Positions 13,134-25,400 are shown, numbered from the stretch's first letter. The stretch: DNA of 64,000 bases from Acanthopleura granulata (GCA_016165875.1 JABBOT010000011.1:11781766-11845765), one strand, 5' to 3'. The notes: generated by a model from the sequence alone, not told the origin. Program-made: numbers and translations.

Positions 13134-14162
13134 ACATTGTACAACTGTTTCACTGACAAATACTTCCATGCCCTATTATGTACTGACTGGTCAAACTTAG
13201 GTTTAAAGTGAAATGATTCAGCGCTATATTTGTAGCTGATATAATCACCTGACAAGCTTGAATATTAGAACATTGCATACCTGTATTCCACATTTAAATA
13301 ATTATTGTAGTGTGTGTGTGTGTGTGCGGGTGTATGTGATTTTTTTCTTCTATTTTACTTTTAATTAATCCAGAATTTTTTTTAAAAGTGTTGCATGCCA
13401 CACTCAAGAGTTTTTCAATTACATGTACATGACAGACAAGTTTATTGAGGGAGGCAAAACGCAAAGTGCCTTGGGTTTTTTAAAAACACAGACCTTCTCA
13501 AGAAACCTGACAGACAGATAGAACAAATGTTAAACTTTACTAATATCAGGATGCCTTCCTCTTGGCAAAAACTGTCCGCAGACGTAGGCACCTCAAAGCT
13601 ATGCAAAGCATAGTGCTCTTCAGGAAGAGCACCTTTGACTACTAAGCCAGCTTTTTTACTTATAGGAAGTTCTAAAACGAACTTCCAGCCCTTATTTTGG
13701 TCACGTTTTTTAACCAGAATCTAAATGGGACAGCTTTAGATTTGTTTTCAAAGAACCCAGCAGAACCTAGATCTACTACCACAAATCTATACATTACTTC
13801 AACTGAAGGTTTCAATGCTTTCAAAAGTAAATAAATTTTGTGGATCCCTGTTCATAATTTTTATAATGATTTGATAATCTCATGTCCACTTGCCCAAAGA
13901 AGCTACTGTTGTTAGAAAATGGAAATTCAAGAACATTTGGTGATTTCACAATTATTTTTGTGACCTTACAGGAATCTGCATGGATTCCGACAACGACAGT
14001 TTTGGTATACGACAGTCATGATGAGAATTTCCCAGATTCCTGTCAAATGTAAAGCGCTGAATCATTTCACTATAAACAAGTCTTACTTGAAAGTCCTAAG
14101 TTTGTCCAGTCAGTACATAATAGGGCATGGAAGTATTTATCAGTGAAACAGTTGTACATTGT
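13134..14162. mobile_element. Large inverted repeat (arms about 92 and 109 bp, spacer about 0.83 kb)
   Basis: The left arm (13134-13225) and the reverse complement of the right arm (14054-14162) are close matches, sharing for example gtacaactgtttcactga and agtgaaatgattcagcgct. The right arm carries a 17-18 bp insertion. The spacer is AT-rich with no coding signal. This is either a foldback or MITE-type transposon, or two opposed copies of one short repeat. No target duplication was identified. Confidence 0.6.
13309..13326 (+). repeat. (GT)9 microsatellite
   Basis: Nine uninterrupted GT units, continuing imperfectly to about 13338. It lies in the spacer of the inverted repeat 13134/14162. Confidence 0.9.
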
Positions 14163-15776
14163 ATCATAATTCTCATAATTTTTCCGACAGATTTTAGCAC
14201 TGCTGACAAAAAAATTACACTTCTCTTTCAGGCCTTTTGGAGAAGTAAAGATACGGATAATTTGTTCATTATATGGACTAACTATGTGAGAAAAAACATC
14301 TGTATTGGTGTTACAATCACATACATGTATATACTGGTTCAAGAGGGCATACAAGATGTACCAAAAACTATGGTAAGTTTTAACTTTGGACCTGACTTTT
14401 AATGAAATAGGGTACTGATTATTACTTCAACTAACTGTTCAAAACAATTAACAGAGCACAGATTAAAAATGATAAAATCTATTTACAACATGCTTTTAGC
14501 TATGGCTAATCCTACAAGATGAACAATGATTCTGAAAGCAATGATATTAGTTAGTTTGCAGTGACTGCCTTGTCCATTTGGCCTGAAGAAACATCAGAGC
14601 AATCTCGCTAAGCTCAGCTCAGGTAATCTGAGAAACCTGGGCAGGCACCAGCATAGTGCTCAGAGGATAGGAGCGAAAAAAGGACAATCAAGAAACTGAT
14701 CCGGACACAGAGCAATATCAGCAGCTAGCGGGCAGCAGGTGTGTTTAGGGCAAAGTAATCAGGCTTCATAGAACACTTTGTCATCAGGCTATATCTTTGT
14801 AAGGTATTCTTAAGGGTTGACTTGATGCACTGTGATATGGAAACACGTACTGCATGGAAAACAGCCCAGGACCAAACTATCATAACAGTCAAAGGACAGG
14901 ATGATATTCAATACAAAAATAACAGTTCGCCTCATGTCAGTCAAAAAAAAGCAACAAGGTGTTTAGAAAAATGAATAATTAATTAATATAAGTCACATTC
15001 CTATTCTGAAAGTTCACACCTCAAGTACACATGTACACGTATCTGTTAATGCCAGATGGCCACGCTTCTAGCTTATGTCACATTCTGGAAACAATCCAAA
15101 TGCTCCAGTGTTCAATCTTCTACGTGACAGATCAAGGACACTGTACATGGTGTTGGGTTCTGACATTGGCGAGGCAGTTTTCATACTCCCCAAGGAACAT
15201 AACATAAAGGTTCTGTTAGCCTGACTTTCAAACATGTGAAATCTAAATACATTTGCAACCCTGATCTCCAGTCTGTACTGGGCTGTGTTTTAAATGTTAT
15301 ACCTGAAAACTACATGTACTTTGAAAACAATGCTCAGTATAACCAGGTGGATAATAATTCATATAATAAAACTTAAGGACTTTTCAAGGTTAATCCTTTC
15401 TTTTCTACCATTTACTTACTATACCAGCATATAGCACATAGCACACAAACTTTCATTTGTTAATGAAACAGGTTCCAGAGTACTGAGAGAAAACTTCTAC
15501 AGTCAAGAGCATGAACAGGCAATTCTGAGAAGGTTTTACACTAACACAGAGCCATGACTTAATTTCCAGGACTGCCTAAGTTAAGGCCAGAGACGTGACT
15601 TTTCCAGGAGCCATTCCACCAATGAGATGGGCTGGCATGATCAACCATCAGGGAGTTTACCCTGCAGAATTGAAACAAGTCTCCTTATCCACTCATAATC
15701 AAGTCTTGCACTATAAGAAACCATAAGCAATCAGTAAAGAGCAAGGCGATCAGATAGACTTTTCTTAATATCTGTT

Positions 15777-15806
15777 TTATTTATTTATTTATTTGATTGG
15801 TGTTTC
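15777..15806 (-). mobile_element. SINE family A, 3'-end stub
   Basis: Only the tail TTTATTTATTTATTTGATTG and GTGTTTC remain, at the end of a nested stack. Confidence 0.7.
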
Positions 15807-15952
15807 ATTTATTTATTTATTTATTTATTCGATTGGTGTTTTACGCCATACTCAAGAATATTTCACTTATACGACGGCGGCCGGCATTATGGTGGGAGGA
15901 AACTGGGCCTAGCCCGGGGGAAACCCACGACCATCCGCAGGTTGCTGACAGA
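15807..15952 (-). mobile_element. SINE family A, second of a stack, headless
   Basis: Tail and central domain to ccgcaggttgctgacag, then it breaks directly into another SINE 3' end (gattgattggtgttg). Confidence 0.85.
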
Positions 15953-16208
15953 TTGATTGGTGTTGTACGCAGTAGTCAAGAATATTTTGCTTACATGATG
16001 GCAGCCAGCATTATAGCAGGAGGAAACCCAGACATATGACAGGGTGGAAACCCAAGACCATCTGTAGGTGGCTGGCAGACCTTCCCATGTACAATCAAAA
16101 AAGAAAAAAGCCAGCCTGAGATGACTTAAATTCACAGCATGCAAAGGTGACAGACCCCTAATTATTGTGCTGTGTTGACAGGCTAACCACTCGGCCATGG
16201 AGGCCCCT
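15953..16208 (-). mobile_element. SINE family A, third of a stack, with tRNA-like head
   Basis: Central domain plus head. The high end reads ggctaaccactcggccatgg then aggcccc, the inverse of an A-box-like start GGCCTCCATGGCCGAGTGGTTAGCC shortened here; it looks derived from a Ser/Leu-like tRNA. Confidence 0.85.
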
Positions 16209-17154
16209 TAATTTACATTCTGAGTACAAAGAATACGATCAATATGTCCTGTCACCTGGCTGAAATACGTAACAGAATCAAAACAGTTCAGGTATTATGG
16301 CTCACTTGTTCTATCTAAAATCCTGTAGGTATATACTGTGGATAAGGGAGAGGATTTAGCAGATGGTTATGCCAATGGCAACTGGATATCCTCTAAAGTT
16401 TTCTATAATAGGAAAGCTCATGGATGGTTCCGACATAGTCATAAGAGCATCTTCAGAAAAGATGGGTCGCACAAGGGTGCACTACTGCCCCCATGGCACA
16501 TATATGCCACACTGACCTTCTATAATGGCTGTAATTCAGATCTCATACGAATAAACATACATGGTGCAAAAAGCTATCATACATGGAGATCTTGTAAGTG
16601 TCCCATGCTTTGTTAAGGAAATGCATCTTCTGTGACTCAGCACTATGAGGTAACCATGAGTTATCAGCCAACCTGTCTCTAAATGGAACATGAGACGCAC
16701 GACGGCCACGGAACAGGTGAGCTTTAATTGTCAGTTTGTTCAGACCGATCCAAATTATTTAAATCTTGTAACAAAAGCTAGCCCCACATCACCATTATCG
16801 TGGTCATTGGAGTTTGATCACCACTTTCCTTGGCAGATCTATGGGTGCTGTGTCCATTAAATCATAAGAACAAGATAATAACTTTTCTGCTGCACGTGTG
16901 AGATAACATACAAGTTCGTGCAGGATCGTCAGGGCTGGTAGGGTGTGGTTCTTAATATTACATGCATGGCAACGCAAAAGATTTGTGAGGTATTAAAACA
17001 TTAGACCTATGATAGAGAAAGAGATTTTTGTTAAGTTTGATTCACTTGGAATCAATAGTATCACTTTAAGGCCTTCATATGCTCTGAAAGGGCATATTTA
17101 CAGGCCAATATTTGGAGAAATAAAATGTTTTAAAGTTTGTGGGGCATGAATTTA

Positions 17155-17325
17155 GTTATTTGATTGGTGTTTTACGGTGTGTTCAAGAATATTTCACTTA
17201 TACCATTGTGGCCAGCATTATGACAGGTGGAAACCGGGCAGAGCCCGGGGGAAACCCACGACCATCCACAGACTGCTGGCAGATCTTCCCACGTACAGCC
17301 GGAGAGGAAGCCAACATGAGCTGTG
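17155..17325 (-). mobile_element. SINE family A, headless
   Basis: Well-conserved central domain (gcagagcccgggggaaaccc) to gaagccaacatgagctg, then broken. Confidence 0.85.
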
Positions 17326-18586
17326 GGGCATGTAACATCACATCCTACTGGAAAAATGTTAGATTCAGGATCAAAAGTATTATTCTATGACATCTATTTG
17401 CCCCCTAAAATATTTCGTACAAAATTTAAGGCCATTTCCTGCATATAGATTATACTGGGTTATTGTACAGTCCAAGTATTATCTTGTGCTCAGGTTTTAC
17501 GATGGGAACTTACAAACTGAAACTAGACATGATAAACAGAAATATCTGGCCAAGATCTCAATGAAAACAAAAGGTCAGAACGCCACCACAAATGGATGCG
17601 AGTAAACAGATTCCTTGCTGATGAGACAACATGCTAAGAGACAGCTGCATCGCAGATTTCTGAACCGAGAAAAAAAAGGACTTCTAAATATGGCATGTTT
17701 CCGTCTAAGACTATCAATGGCATAAGTCAGAGCCAACAGAAATCATGCTGAGGTTAATGGGTACTATATTGGTAGCTTATTTAATGGTCCAGGATTTAGA
17801 ACATCATGGAATGTGATATTTAACACTGACAAAATCGAGTACACGTACATGTCGTTTTTCTAAACAAACTTTCTGTTGTTTTTTTTTTAAAGAGTGTCGA
17901 TGTCGTGAAAGCCTTTCACCAAATTTCAAGTACTTGAATTTCAGAGTTTTCAAGCACCAGTAGTATCACAGGTACCAGTCCCAGAGATCACACTATTTGC
18001 TTCAGGTTCACTTTCAACATTAATCCATCCACCAAAACACATGTAGGTTCCAACAGTATCATGCTGGTCTTGGTATCCAAATATGTGTAGTGCCCATGTA
18101 CTGAAGCACCCAGCCAAGGCATCAGACGTCAGGATATAGGCTGAAAGCTGTACTCAAGAGTAATTAAGGTTTATGTTCATTCTGGTGCTCAAGTTTATGG
18201 ATGAAGCTCGAAGAAAAGCCACCCGATAATTTAACGACAGTAGTTTCGAAGGATGTAAACCACCTTTTAGCTCGAAGATTTACGTGCCTGTATACTCCAG
18301 TCATGGTGAGTTAAGAAGCAGTAATGGTCAAAGTGCTGCTGCACTAAACACCTATGAGTTTGTTTCAAAAGAATTACAAATACAAATACACACACGCCCA
18401 ACAACAAAGATGTATGTACACGTACAGCTGATTTTGTTGAGGCGATAAGCCATAATCACTCACTCTTTTTCAGCGGGATTCTGAAAAACATATATCAGAA
18501 AATAAGACCACGCTTTAATTTCCAGAAATGTCTAGAAGTATCCGGGACTGTGCAAACCCGATACCAAACTCATTAAAACCACTTAC

Positions 18587-18667
18587 CTGAAAACTGTGGT
18601 TGATGTTTTTGGTGCTACATTCCGCCAGACTTAAATCCGTCAGCTCAATCTCATTAAATATCTCAGA
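18587..18667 (-). CDS. DGKH: Type II diacylglycerol kinase, PH-domain exon 3
   Basis: This 81-bp exon encodes 27 residues beginning SEIFNEIELTDLSLAEC and ending KNINHSFQ. It corresponds to the DGK delta/eta stretch FDEVDLTD...STKN.N.SF, which covers PH strand four and the following loop. The splice sites are strong: a pyrimidine-rich acceptor cttctctgtttctgcag|TCTGAG and a perfect donor TTTCAG|gtaagt. Phase is 0 at both ends, and it follows YYAKDHS from 34266-34328 in frame. The expected next residues of the family (a V/I-ITP-F/C-R segment, then an RKEMEDWI-like helix) were looked for at lower coordinates and not found. The next exon is therefore probably beyond position 1, which would make the following intron longer than 18.5 kb. 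Identity as DGK is well supported; the choice between delta and eta is not possible here. Confidence 0.83.
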
Positions 18668-19087
18668 CTGCAGAAACAGAGAAGATGTGGACGTTAACGA
18701 CTTAAGCATTTATTCACTACATTTATATTAAGTTCATCAGTGAGAACAAAATTTTTTGACCAATGCACCAGTTATGCTTCTAACTTCTTAAGGTCTTCTT
18801 CCCAACATGCATAATTTCTCAAATTACTACAAAACAAGTACAAATTTCCATGAAATAAATAAAGCCAAAATTTGATGACATTTGTTGAAATCATTCTCAA
18901 ATTATCTGATGAGCTATACCCATAACAAAGACTAAAACTGAAGACTGTACTACACGAACCATTGTTTATACAGGATTGGGACAAGGCTTCTTCAGGTGGA
19001 AGATATCAATGTGATCAGCTAACAGAGGAAATCCCGTCTTTTCTGTTTGTTGGTTTCATTAAGGTTTAATATCGCTTCAACATTCTT

Positions 19088-19158
19088 TCAGTTGTATTAA
19101 TAATACAATAATACAATAATATAGTATTAATAATACAACTGAAACAATATATTGTTTC
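19088..19158. repeat. Hairpin and adjacent 18-bp perfect palindrome
   Basis: TTCAGTTGTATTAATAATAC (19088) is matched in inverse with one mismatch at 19124-19143. It is immediately followed by the perfect palindrome GAAACAATATATTGTTTC (19141-19158), then TTAA repeats and a SINE. It may be the edge of a small foldback element. Confidence 0.65.
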
Positions 19159-19174
19159 ATTAATTAATTAATTT

Positions 19175-19400
19175 ATTGCCATCTTGCAGCAGGTCGGACC
19201 CAATGCAGGTAGGCTGTATTTAGTGGAAAGTCAGGCCTTGAGTGATTTCATACAGACACCAGACCTACTTCGATTATCCTATTTATGCTGAGTGCCATGT
19301 AAGCTGGACAGAACAAAGGTTACCAATATTAGGTGCTCAACTCAGGATTGAATCCTGAATCTACTGTTTATCAAGCAAACGCTCTATCCACTATGCAATC
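19175..19400 (-). mobile_element. SINE family B with tRNA-like head
   Basis: The high end, read on the minus strand, has ATAGTGGATAGAGCGTTTGC (A-box region) and GGATTCAATCC (B box). The body contains cagacaccagacc and gctgagtgcc, shared with 44054 and 22490. It is a second, unrelated tRNA-headed SINE. Confidence 0.65.
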
Positions 19401-20715
19401 TGATCCAGCAAACATTTAATAGGACATATTAACCATGACATGGCTAAGAAGAGATCTGACCCAGTGTGCTATTTCATTACAGGTATCCAGAAAGCCCATC
19501 CCTTAGAACAGGAAACTTTCTACCAGCGTACAAGCCGTACATTCCAAACATTATCTGCATCAAGGCCATCTGATACAGGATAAAATCACAAATGCAGTGA
19601 AGACATAACGACAATTATAATACCTTAAAATACCGGAAATTGTCCCCTTAATGTCCTGTTAACTTACAAACCTACGCTTTAACAATTGCACTTCTAGCAC
19701 AGCCATTAACGTCATTATTCAAGTATTATTTGGTCTTAATTGGCAAAACTGCTCCAGGTCTCAGTGACATGGTGTAACTGCCTCTGTGGCCTTCACGCAC
19801 GGTTATGAAGATAATGTCATGACGACGACCTCCAGGGGAAGGTTATCCTCAGCTTCAGGGACTAAAGGTTCTGAACAACATCACCCGATTCCAGGACTCT
19901 TTGACAAACAGCTATAACTTTCAGTTTTTCTGACGGCATTAAGGGCAAGCATTAATTGCCTGCATTCTTTCACAGCCTGCAGGTAGAGATATTAAAAAAA
20001 AAAAAGAGAACCAAATTCCATTTGTAACCACCGTGGGTTTCCTGAAAGCCAAGGGCTGGCCTAAAGCCATAGAGGACGTGTTACTGTTACAGGACTGCAG
20101 TCAGTGTTAATGCTCCTCGGACTCAAAGAAAATCCTTTTACGTCAGAGAGGAACTTCTTTCAAAGCTGGAAGGATGGAGGGGATTTTGCTGTGTACAGCA
20201 TGAGAAGATTTTAGAGATATTACCCCTGTGTCCCCTGAGATAGTATTCACATTCTCCTTCCATTTACAACATGTACACAACTTCCTATCCTTAAATGTGC
20301 AATAAAGAAGGAAGGGGCCTTAAGCTGATTACATATGTTGTTGTTGTTTATGATTGGGTAATTACTAATATTACATCCAACTTCTTTAATTTTGGTAAGG
20401 AGAGGGACATGTATACGTACAAGGTGTGTGAATACCAACTACTGCTACACAAAAGACATAGGGTTCAATTCCAGTTCTGGACAGGGAATTTTGCAGGGAA
20501 ACGGGTTCCATTGTTCGTTGGGCCATGGTGATGAGAAACAGTTGTTGGTGCTGCGAGAGCTGTTTGCACGTCTTCTACCAATACAGCGTGTGAGTCACGC
20601 ATGGCAATGCTGTTATTTGCGGTAATTCTCAAACCTTTTCACATGTTAACAAATGTTAATTCAGGCATAATTTCAGAGTATTATTCTGTGCAGGCTGATA
20701 AAATTATACTTTGGG

Positions 20716-20965
20716 ATTTATTTATTCATTTGGTTGGAGTTCTATGCTGCAGATTATTTCACTTGTATGACAGTGGCCAGCATTATGGTGGGAGGAAACC
20801 AGATAAGTCCTGAGGGGAAACCTGCGTCCATCTGCAGGTAACTGGCAGATCTGCCCACTTATGAACAAAGAGGAAGCCAGTCTGAGATGGACTTAAACTC
20901 ACAGCAATTGCATTCACAAGAAGCTCCTGGGTTGTTGTGCTGTGCTAGCCCCTTGGCCATGCACA
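20716..20965 (-). mobile_element. SINE family A, near full length
   Basis: Tail, central domain with a deletion near gctgcagattatttc, and head ending gctagccccttggccatgc. Confidence 0.85.
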
Positions 20966-22186
20966 CTTTGTGAAGTCCAAATTGAAACGGCGCACAACAG
21001 AATAAGGTGGATAAACTGTGCTGAAAGATGCTAATTCAGATACAAAAAGGTTGACCACTTACATGTACATGAATTACATGCCAAACACACACCTCCTGCA
21101 AATAACAGGCAGGCGAATGAAAAGCCAGTAAGATCCGTGTCCTTCAGCCTATTACGTATTGCAATTTTGGCTTTTTTAAAAATTTTTATGAGTTACTTTT
21201 TTTTAAATTTTTTTCTCAAATGACCTTCAACACTGCAACAGTGTTCAGCTGGGTTCATGTAAGGAGGAAACCTGTATGTAGAGAACCGCAGAAAAAAACC
21301 ACTGCTCTTTCTAACATGTACCTGACCAACTTTCTCATGACTTAAAGCCACAGTCGAATCAGCAGAAGTATACCGAAAATAAACAAACAGTCAAAATGGG
21401 GAACTTGTAAAACCCCTTTCCGCCTTTAACAAAAGGATCCAATGCTGTGAACTCATTTGTCCTTTCCCGGTAGTATGTCACACCTTTAGATGTAATGTTT
21501 GCTGACAAAATAATTTGGTAGAGCACAAGTACTACAGCATGACGGCAGGAAATAAAGCCCGTTTGGAATCATTCTGTGTCAGGGTCTCCCATTAAACATG
21601 CCATTGTATTGTAATTCAACATTCAATTTATTTTTGATATCATCATTCTTCTGCCTACTGCCATTATAGTCAACCTGTAAATCTAAGCTTTTGCCTGTAG
21701 AATTCAAGTTGTTTTCGTGGCTCGTCTGCCATGGCAAAACAGGCTATCTGTTATTTATCACTTTCCATGACTGTTCAAACATAAGCCGCACTGATATCAG
21801 CTCCACTCCACTGATTTGTACATGTGTAAAACCTATGGCCAATCACCGAATATTCCTAGGACAAGCAAGGTTGCAAGTCCTCTGATCAGATCTGAGATTA
21901 GCTCTAAGATGTGCTCTAACAAGGGCTTATCTCGGAGCAAAGGTTAATACAACCCCGCAACTTAATTCAAAAGGCTTTCAGTGGCGAGATTTTTCTGGAA
22001 TCACAATTACATGAAGTTGGATAAAAAATATCATACTACAAATAACAATATCCAAAACAAGCTCAGTGGCCTCTGATTATTTTACCAGAACATCACATCC
22101 AGAAGGGCCTGTTTGATAGCTGTTTGTGATCGTACATTAACCCTACTGTAATTCCTTTACACACATAGACATTCTTTGCCTTTTTA

Positions 22187-22395
22187 GTATTTATTTATTT
22201 ATTTGATTGGTGTTATACGTGGTACTCAAGAATATTTCACTTAGATGACAGCGACCAGCATTATAGGGGGAGGAAACCGAGCAGAGCCCAGGGTAAAACC
22301 CACAACCATCTGCAGGTTGCTGGCAGACCTTCCCAAGTACAGTCGGAGAGGAGGCCAGCATGAGCTGGACTTGAGCTCAGAGCATCACCTTTTTG
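22187..22395 (-). mobile_element. SINE family A, part of head missing
   Basis: Tail (TATT)n, central domain, and B-box-like ggacttgagctcagag in reverse. It stops before the A box. Confidence 0.85.
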
Positions 22396-22489
22396 TAGTG
22401 TTGTTGTTGTTGCACCACCAAAAATAAAATTTTATGATATCTTATGATTGCCAGTGTTTTGGTCCTATCACAATGGTGCCAATTTGTAT

Positions 22490-22655
22490 TTGTAACAGGC
22501 TGGGCCCAATGCTGACATACAATGATGCCTTAATGCAATGTCATGTCATGTTGAAGACACCAGAAACGACACCTCACCCAATTACATTACACTGACACCA
22601 GTACATGGCCTATTTCTCTCATAAGGCGTCTTGAGTAAGGCAAAATAGCGCCAGC
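22490..22655 (-). mobile_element. SINE family B, body only
   Basis: Shares gaagacaccagaaacgacac, acccaattacattacactga and caccag with 44054-44290. The head is missing. Confidence 0.6.
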
Positions 22656-22819
22656 AAAAGCTACACCACAGAGTACATGTACTTATTCACACAATGAATT
22701 TAACAGGAACAGTATACAAGCGGATTTTAGATATATCAAAATGCCAGGATGCAGTTGTCAAAAGACAGTGGATACGTCAGACATGTAGGCAATACTGCTC
22801 AAAATGCAGACTAAAGCAG

Positions 22820-23110
22820 CCACTATAAGGGTCAAGGTCAGACGCCGGATACGAGAGGCGGAGCAGTTCTGTGGGACTCTGTAATACCTCGGCCATTAAG
22901 TTATTGTAGAGGAACCACACAGTCAAATGACGGGGTTCCCCGGTCTCTCCATTACTCGCCGATCTAATCAGAGAGAAGCTAGCCAGGCACTTCCTGTTGC
23001 AACGCACAATAGTGGGGCAGGTCACCATGGCAACAGCGTCCAACAGTGAGCGCCTAACGGCAAATGTCCCAGAACTGGGCCAAATCGACATTCGATTGGT
23101 ACAAGCATCA
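22820..23110. promoter_or_regulatory. CpG-rich patch with RFX X-box-like site
   Basis: This CpG-rich island inside the 15.6-kb intron contains a perfect X-box pattern, GTCACCATGGCAAC, at 23021-23034 (GTNRCC, 2-nt spacer, RGYAAC). The same bases provide a Kozak-like ACCATGG that opens a plus-strand frame of about 75 codons. Frames are also open on the minus strand, and no homology was recognised. Regulatory function is inferred from the motif alone. Confidence 0.2.
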
Positions 23111-24445
23111 TTGGTATACAACTACAAAAGTCTGAAAATGCAAATACCACAGGAAGCCTTCTGTATATCAACGAAACATACATGGAATGGAATTTGTTTA
23201 AATGGGATTTCAACTGACAGCAAGCCGTTGTATCATAATCATTACACGCTTAAATGATCTATTCATTTATTTACCCAATGCATTTTGTTTCTACAGTCTA
23301 AATACCATAGCTCAGAACTGTGTGCTAATTGACTGATAACCCTTATGTGATAACGAACCAGGTATGTCACAAGATACCTTTATATCATGAACCACACTCT
23401 GACCATGTACACCTTCATTTCTCAACATTTTATTAAAATGTAACTTGATATGATGCATCCAAATCCCCAAAAAGAATATGTGTGCTAGAACTTTTGCTGG
23501 GTGTCTACAAAACACAAACAATACGCCACTTTCTTTGTGCAAAGTACAGAAAGACCAAAACGTGTAGAAAATGCGAGAAAAAAATAAAATTAAAATCAAG
23601 GATGTAAACATGTAAAACAAATCTTATTAGAAACAAATTAGCTTACATATACACAGAACTCCAAATAAATTGCAGCATTTTAGTTTATTCATTTTGAATA
23701 TCATTTTTAAAAAAAAACAGCAAAATGTGGGACATAATTTTTGAAGACCCTAAGTTGCATAGGTGGTGGAGTCATAATTTCAGTCCCCGAAATGCCACTA
23801 GTATAATTACATATATATACATGTTTACATTAGCTGGGCACAACACAAACAGCCATTCCATCAGATCAGTAAAACACTGTCATCACGGCAAAGATGAAAA
23901 CAAAAGATTTGTCTTTGCAAAAACAGGGGCATTGTTACTGGGACATCCCTGGAGCTTTGAAAACAGCCAATCTCAAGAGCTTCCATCACTCAGGGATCAA
24001 TAGAGTAGAGTACAACACGTGTGTGAACACATCTACTGGATAGTGGATGCTGATGAAGGTGCTGCTATTGGTATCAACGCATCTCTTCATCCAGTCTAGA
24101 CTGAACACAACAGTGCTTTAACCTTTCACTGGTTTAATTCCCAACAAAAACAACCCCTGGGAGGGCTTGCAACAATGCAACACGCCTTATCAAACCTGCT
24201 CTGACGACTGATCACAGGTGGTGGATCTGCTCTGGTTGCCCAGCCAATCAGGTGTATTCTTTCAGTGTTGTGTTATTGACACCATCGCTGGCCATGAAGG
24301 GCACGTAAACACTCCAACGAGTGTTGTTTTGACGTAGGCTTGTAACCTTGTTATCCTCCTTTTACATAACGTGTGCGTCTTCACACTTTCCACATGATAC
24401 TACAATTGTACACAGCAAATCATCAATTTGCATAATAGGTAATTT

Positions 24446-24545
24446 ATTCATTTACTTATTTGATTGGTGTTTTATGCCATACTCAAGAATATTTCACTTA
24501 TACCATCGCAGCCAGCATTATGTTGGAAGGAAACCGGGCAGACAT
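24446..24545 (-). mobile_element. SINE family A, truncated
   Basis: Tail and first half of the central domain to ggaaaccgggcagac, then abrupt change into the TACGGAAAATT array. Confidence 0.85.
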
Positions 24546-24745
24546 TTCTCTTTACGGAAAATTTTTTCTCTTACGGAAAATTCCCTCCTCCCCCACCTTG
24601 GACATTTTCCCCTATGAAAAATTCACCCTCTATGCACATTTCTTCGCATGGAAAATTCCCCCCATATGGACATTTCACATCCAAGATTTTCAAATTACGG
24701 AAAATTCGTCTTCTACGGAAAATTACCTCATATGGACAACTGTTC
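24546..24745 (-). repeat. Degenerate array of TACGGAAAATT / GGACATTTTCCCC units
   Basis: Short words (tacggaaaatt, ggacattttcccc, atggaaaattcccccc) recur irregularly. Read on the minus strand they resemble the GGGGAAaTTGTCC words of 25085-25400, so the two arrays face each other. The array begins exactly where a SINE breaks off at about 24545. Confidence 0.6.
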
Positions 24746-25084
24746 CTTCGGATATTTTCATCTGATATGTATACGAGATTAGTTAATACAGTACTACATT
24801 TTGTATGTATATTTCTTGTATCTCTGAAAAAATACACACAGGATATCCTTTTGAGAATATGCACAGGCACAAACACGTCATTCTGTTGACAACCGCATTA
24901 GATAGTACTAATTATGATACTCTACATGTGTTTACATGTATAATATGTCCTACCTGTAAAGGTTTTTCAACAAACGGTCAAAAATTGTAAGCTTTCAGGC
25001 AAAAACTTGTAATGTCTGGGATATAGCGATGAACTGCAAAAAAACTATATCATATCAGAGCAAAAAATATGTGCTCATTTTCAT

Positions 25085-25400
25085 GTTGTACACATCAGCG
25101 GTAATTGTCCACAGGGGTCGATGGCCTTATGAAGAATTATCCACAGGGATGATGTCCTTTGGTAGGAATGTTCATTAGGGTCAATTTCCTTCAAGGCAGA
25201 ACTGCCCATTGTCCACAGGGGACAATGTCCTTACAAAGAATTGTCCATTGTCTATAGGGTCCAATGTTCTCAGTGGGGATTTCCCTCAGGAAATGGTCCT
25301 GGAGGAGATGTCCATAGGGGGAACTGTCCATTGAGGGAGTTGTCCAAGGGAAAAATACCCACAGGGGGCAAGGTGTTTAAGGGAAATTGTCCACAGGGGA
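25085..25400 (+). repeat. Degenerate array of TTGTCCACAGGGG units
   Basis: Variants of ttgtccacaggggtcaatg recur about every 25-40 bp (25106, 25138, 25208, 25300 and 25388 regions). Frames run open through it by composition only. It is inverted relative to 24546-24745. Confidence 0.6.

Larger units (their letters stand above)
1..18586 (-). other. DGK intron downstream of PH exon 3 (open-ended)
   Basis: The intron begins with gtaagt at 18586. No acceptor followed by the expected rest of the PH domain or a C1 domain was found down to position 1, so this is read as one intron running off the window. It contains the tandem array at 411, SINEs at 2060, 8757, 15777-16208 and 17155, the inverted repeat 13134/14162, and the CpG-rich patch 10780-11320. 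The stretches 841-2059, 2301-5440, 5584-8750, 8925-10090, 11330-13130 and 14165-15775 hold no gene I can support. G+C-richer single-copy-looking patches at about 3380-4020 and 6440-6700 could be regulatory, but no defined site supports that. Confidence 0.5.

Noticed and set aside
16338..16616. 92-codon plus-strand frame
   Set aside because: It directly follows a SINE, has no recognised motif, no splice signals and ordinary length for random AT-rich DNA.
24464..24889. 141-codon plus-strand frame
   Set aside because: It starts inside a SINE and runs through the TACGGAAAATT array; the composition explains it.
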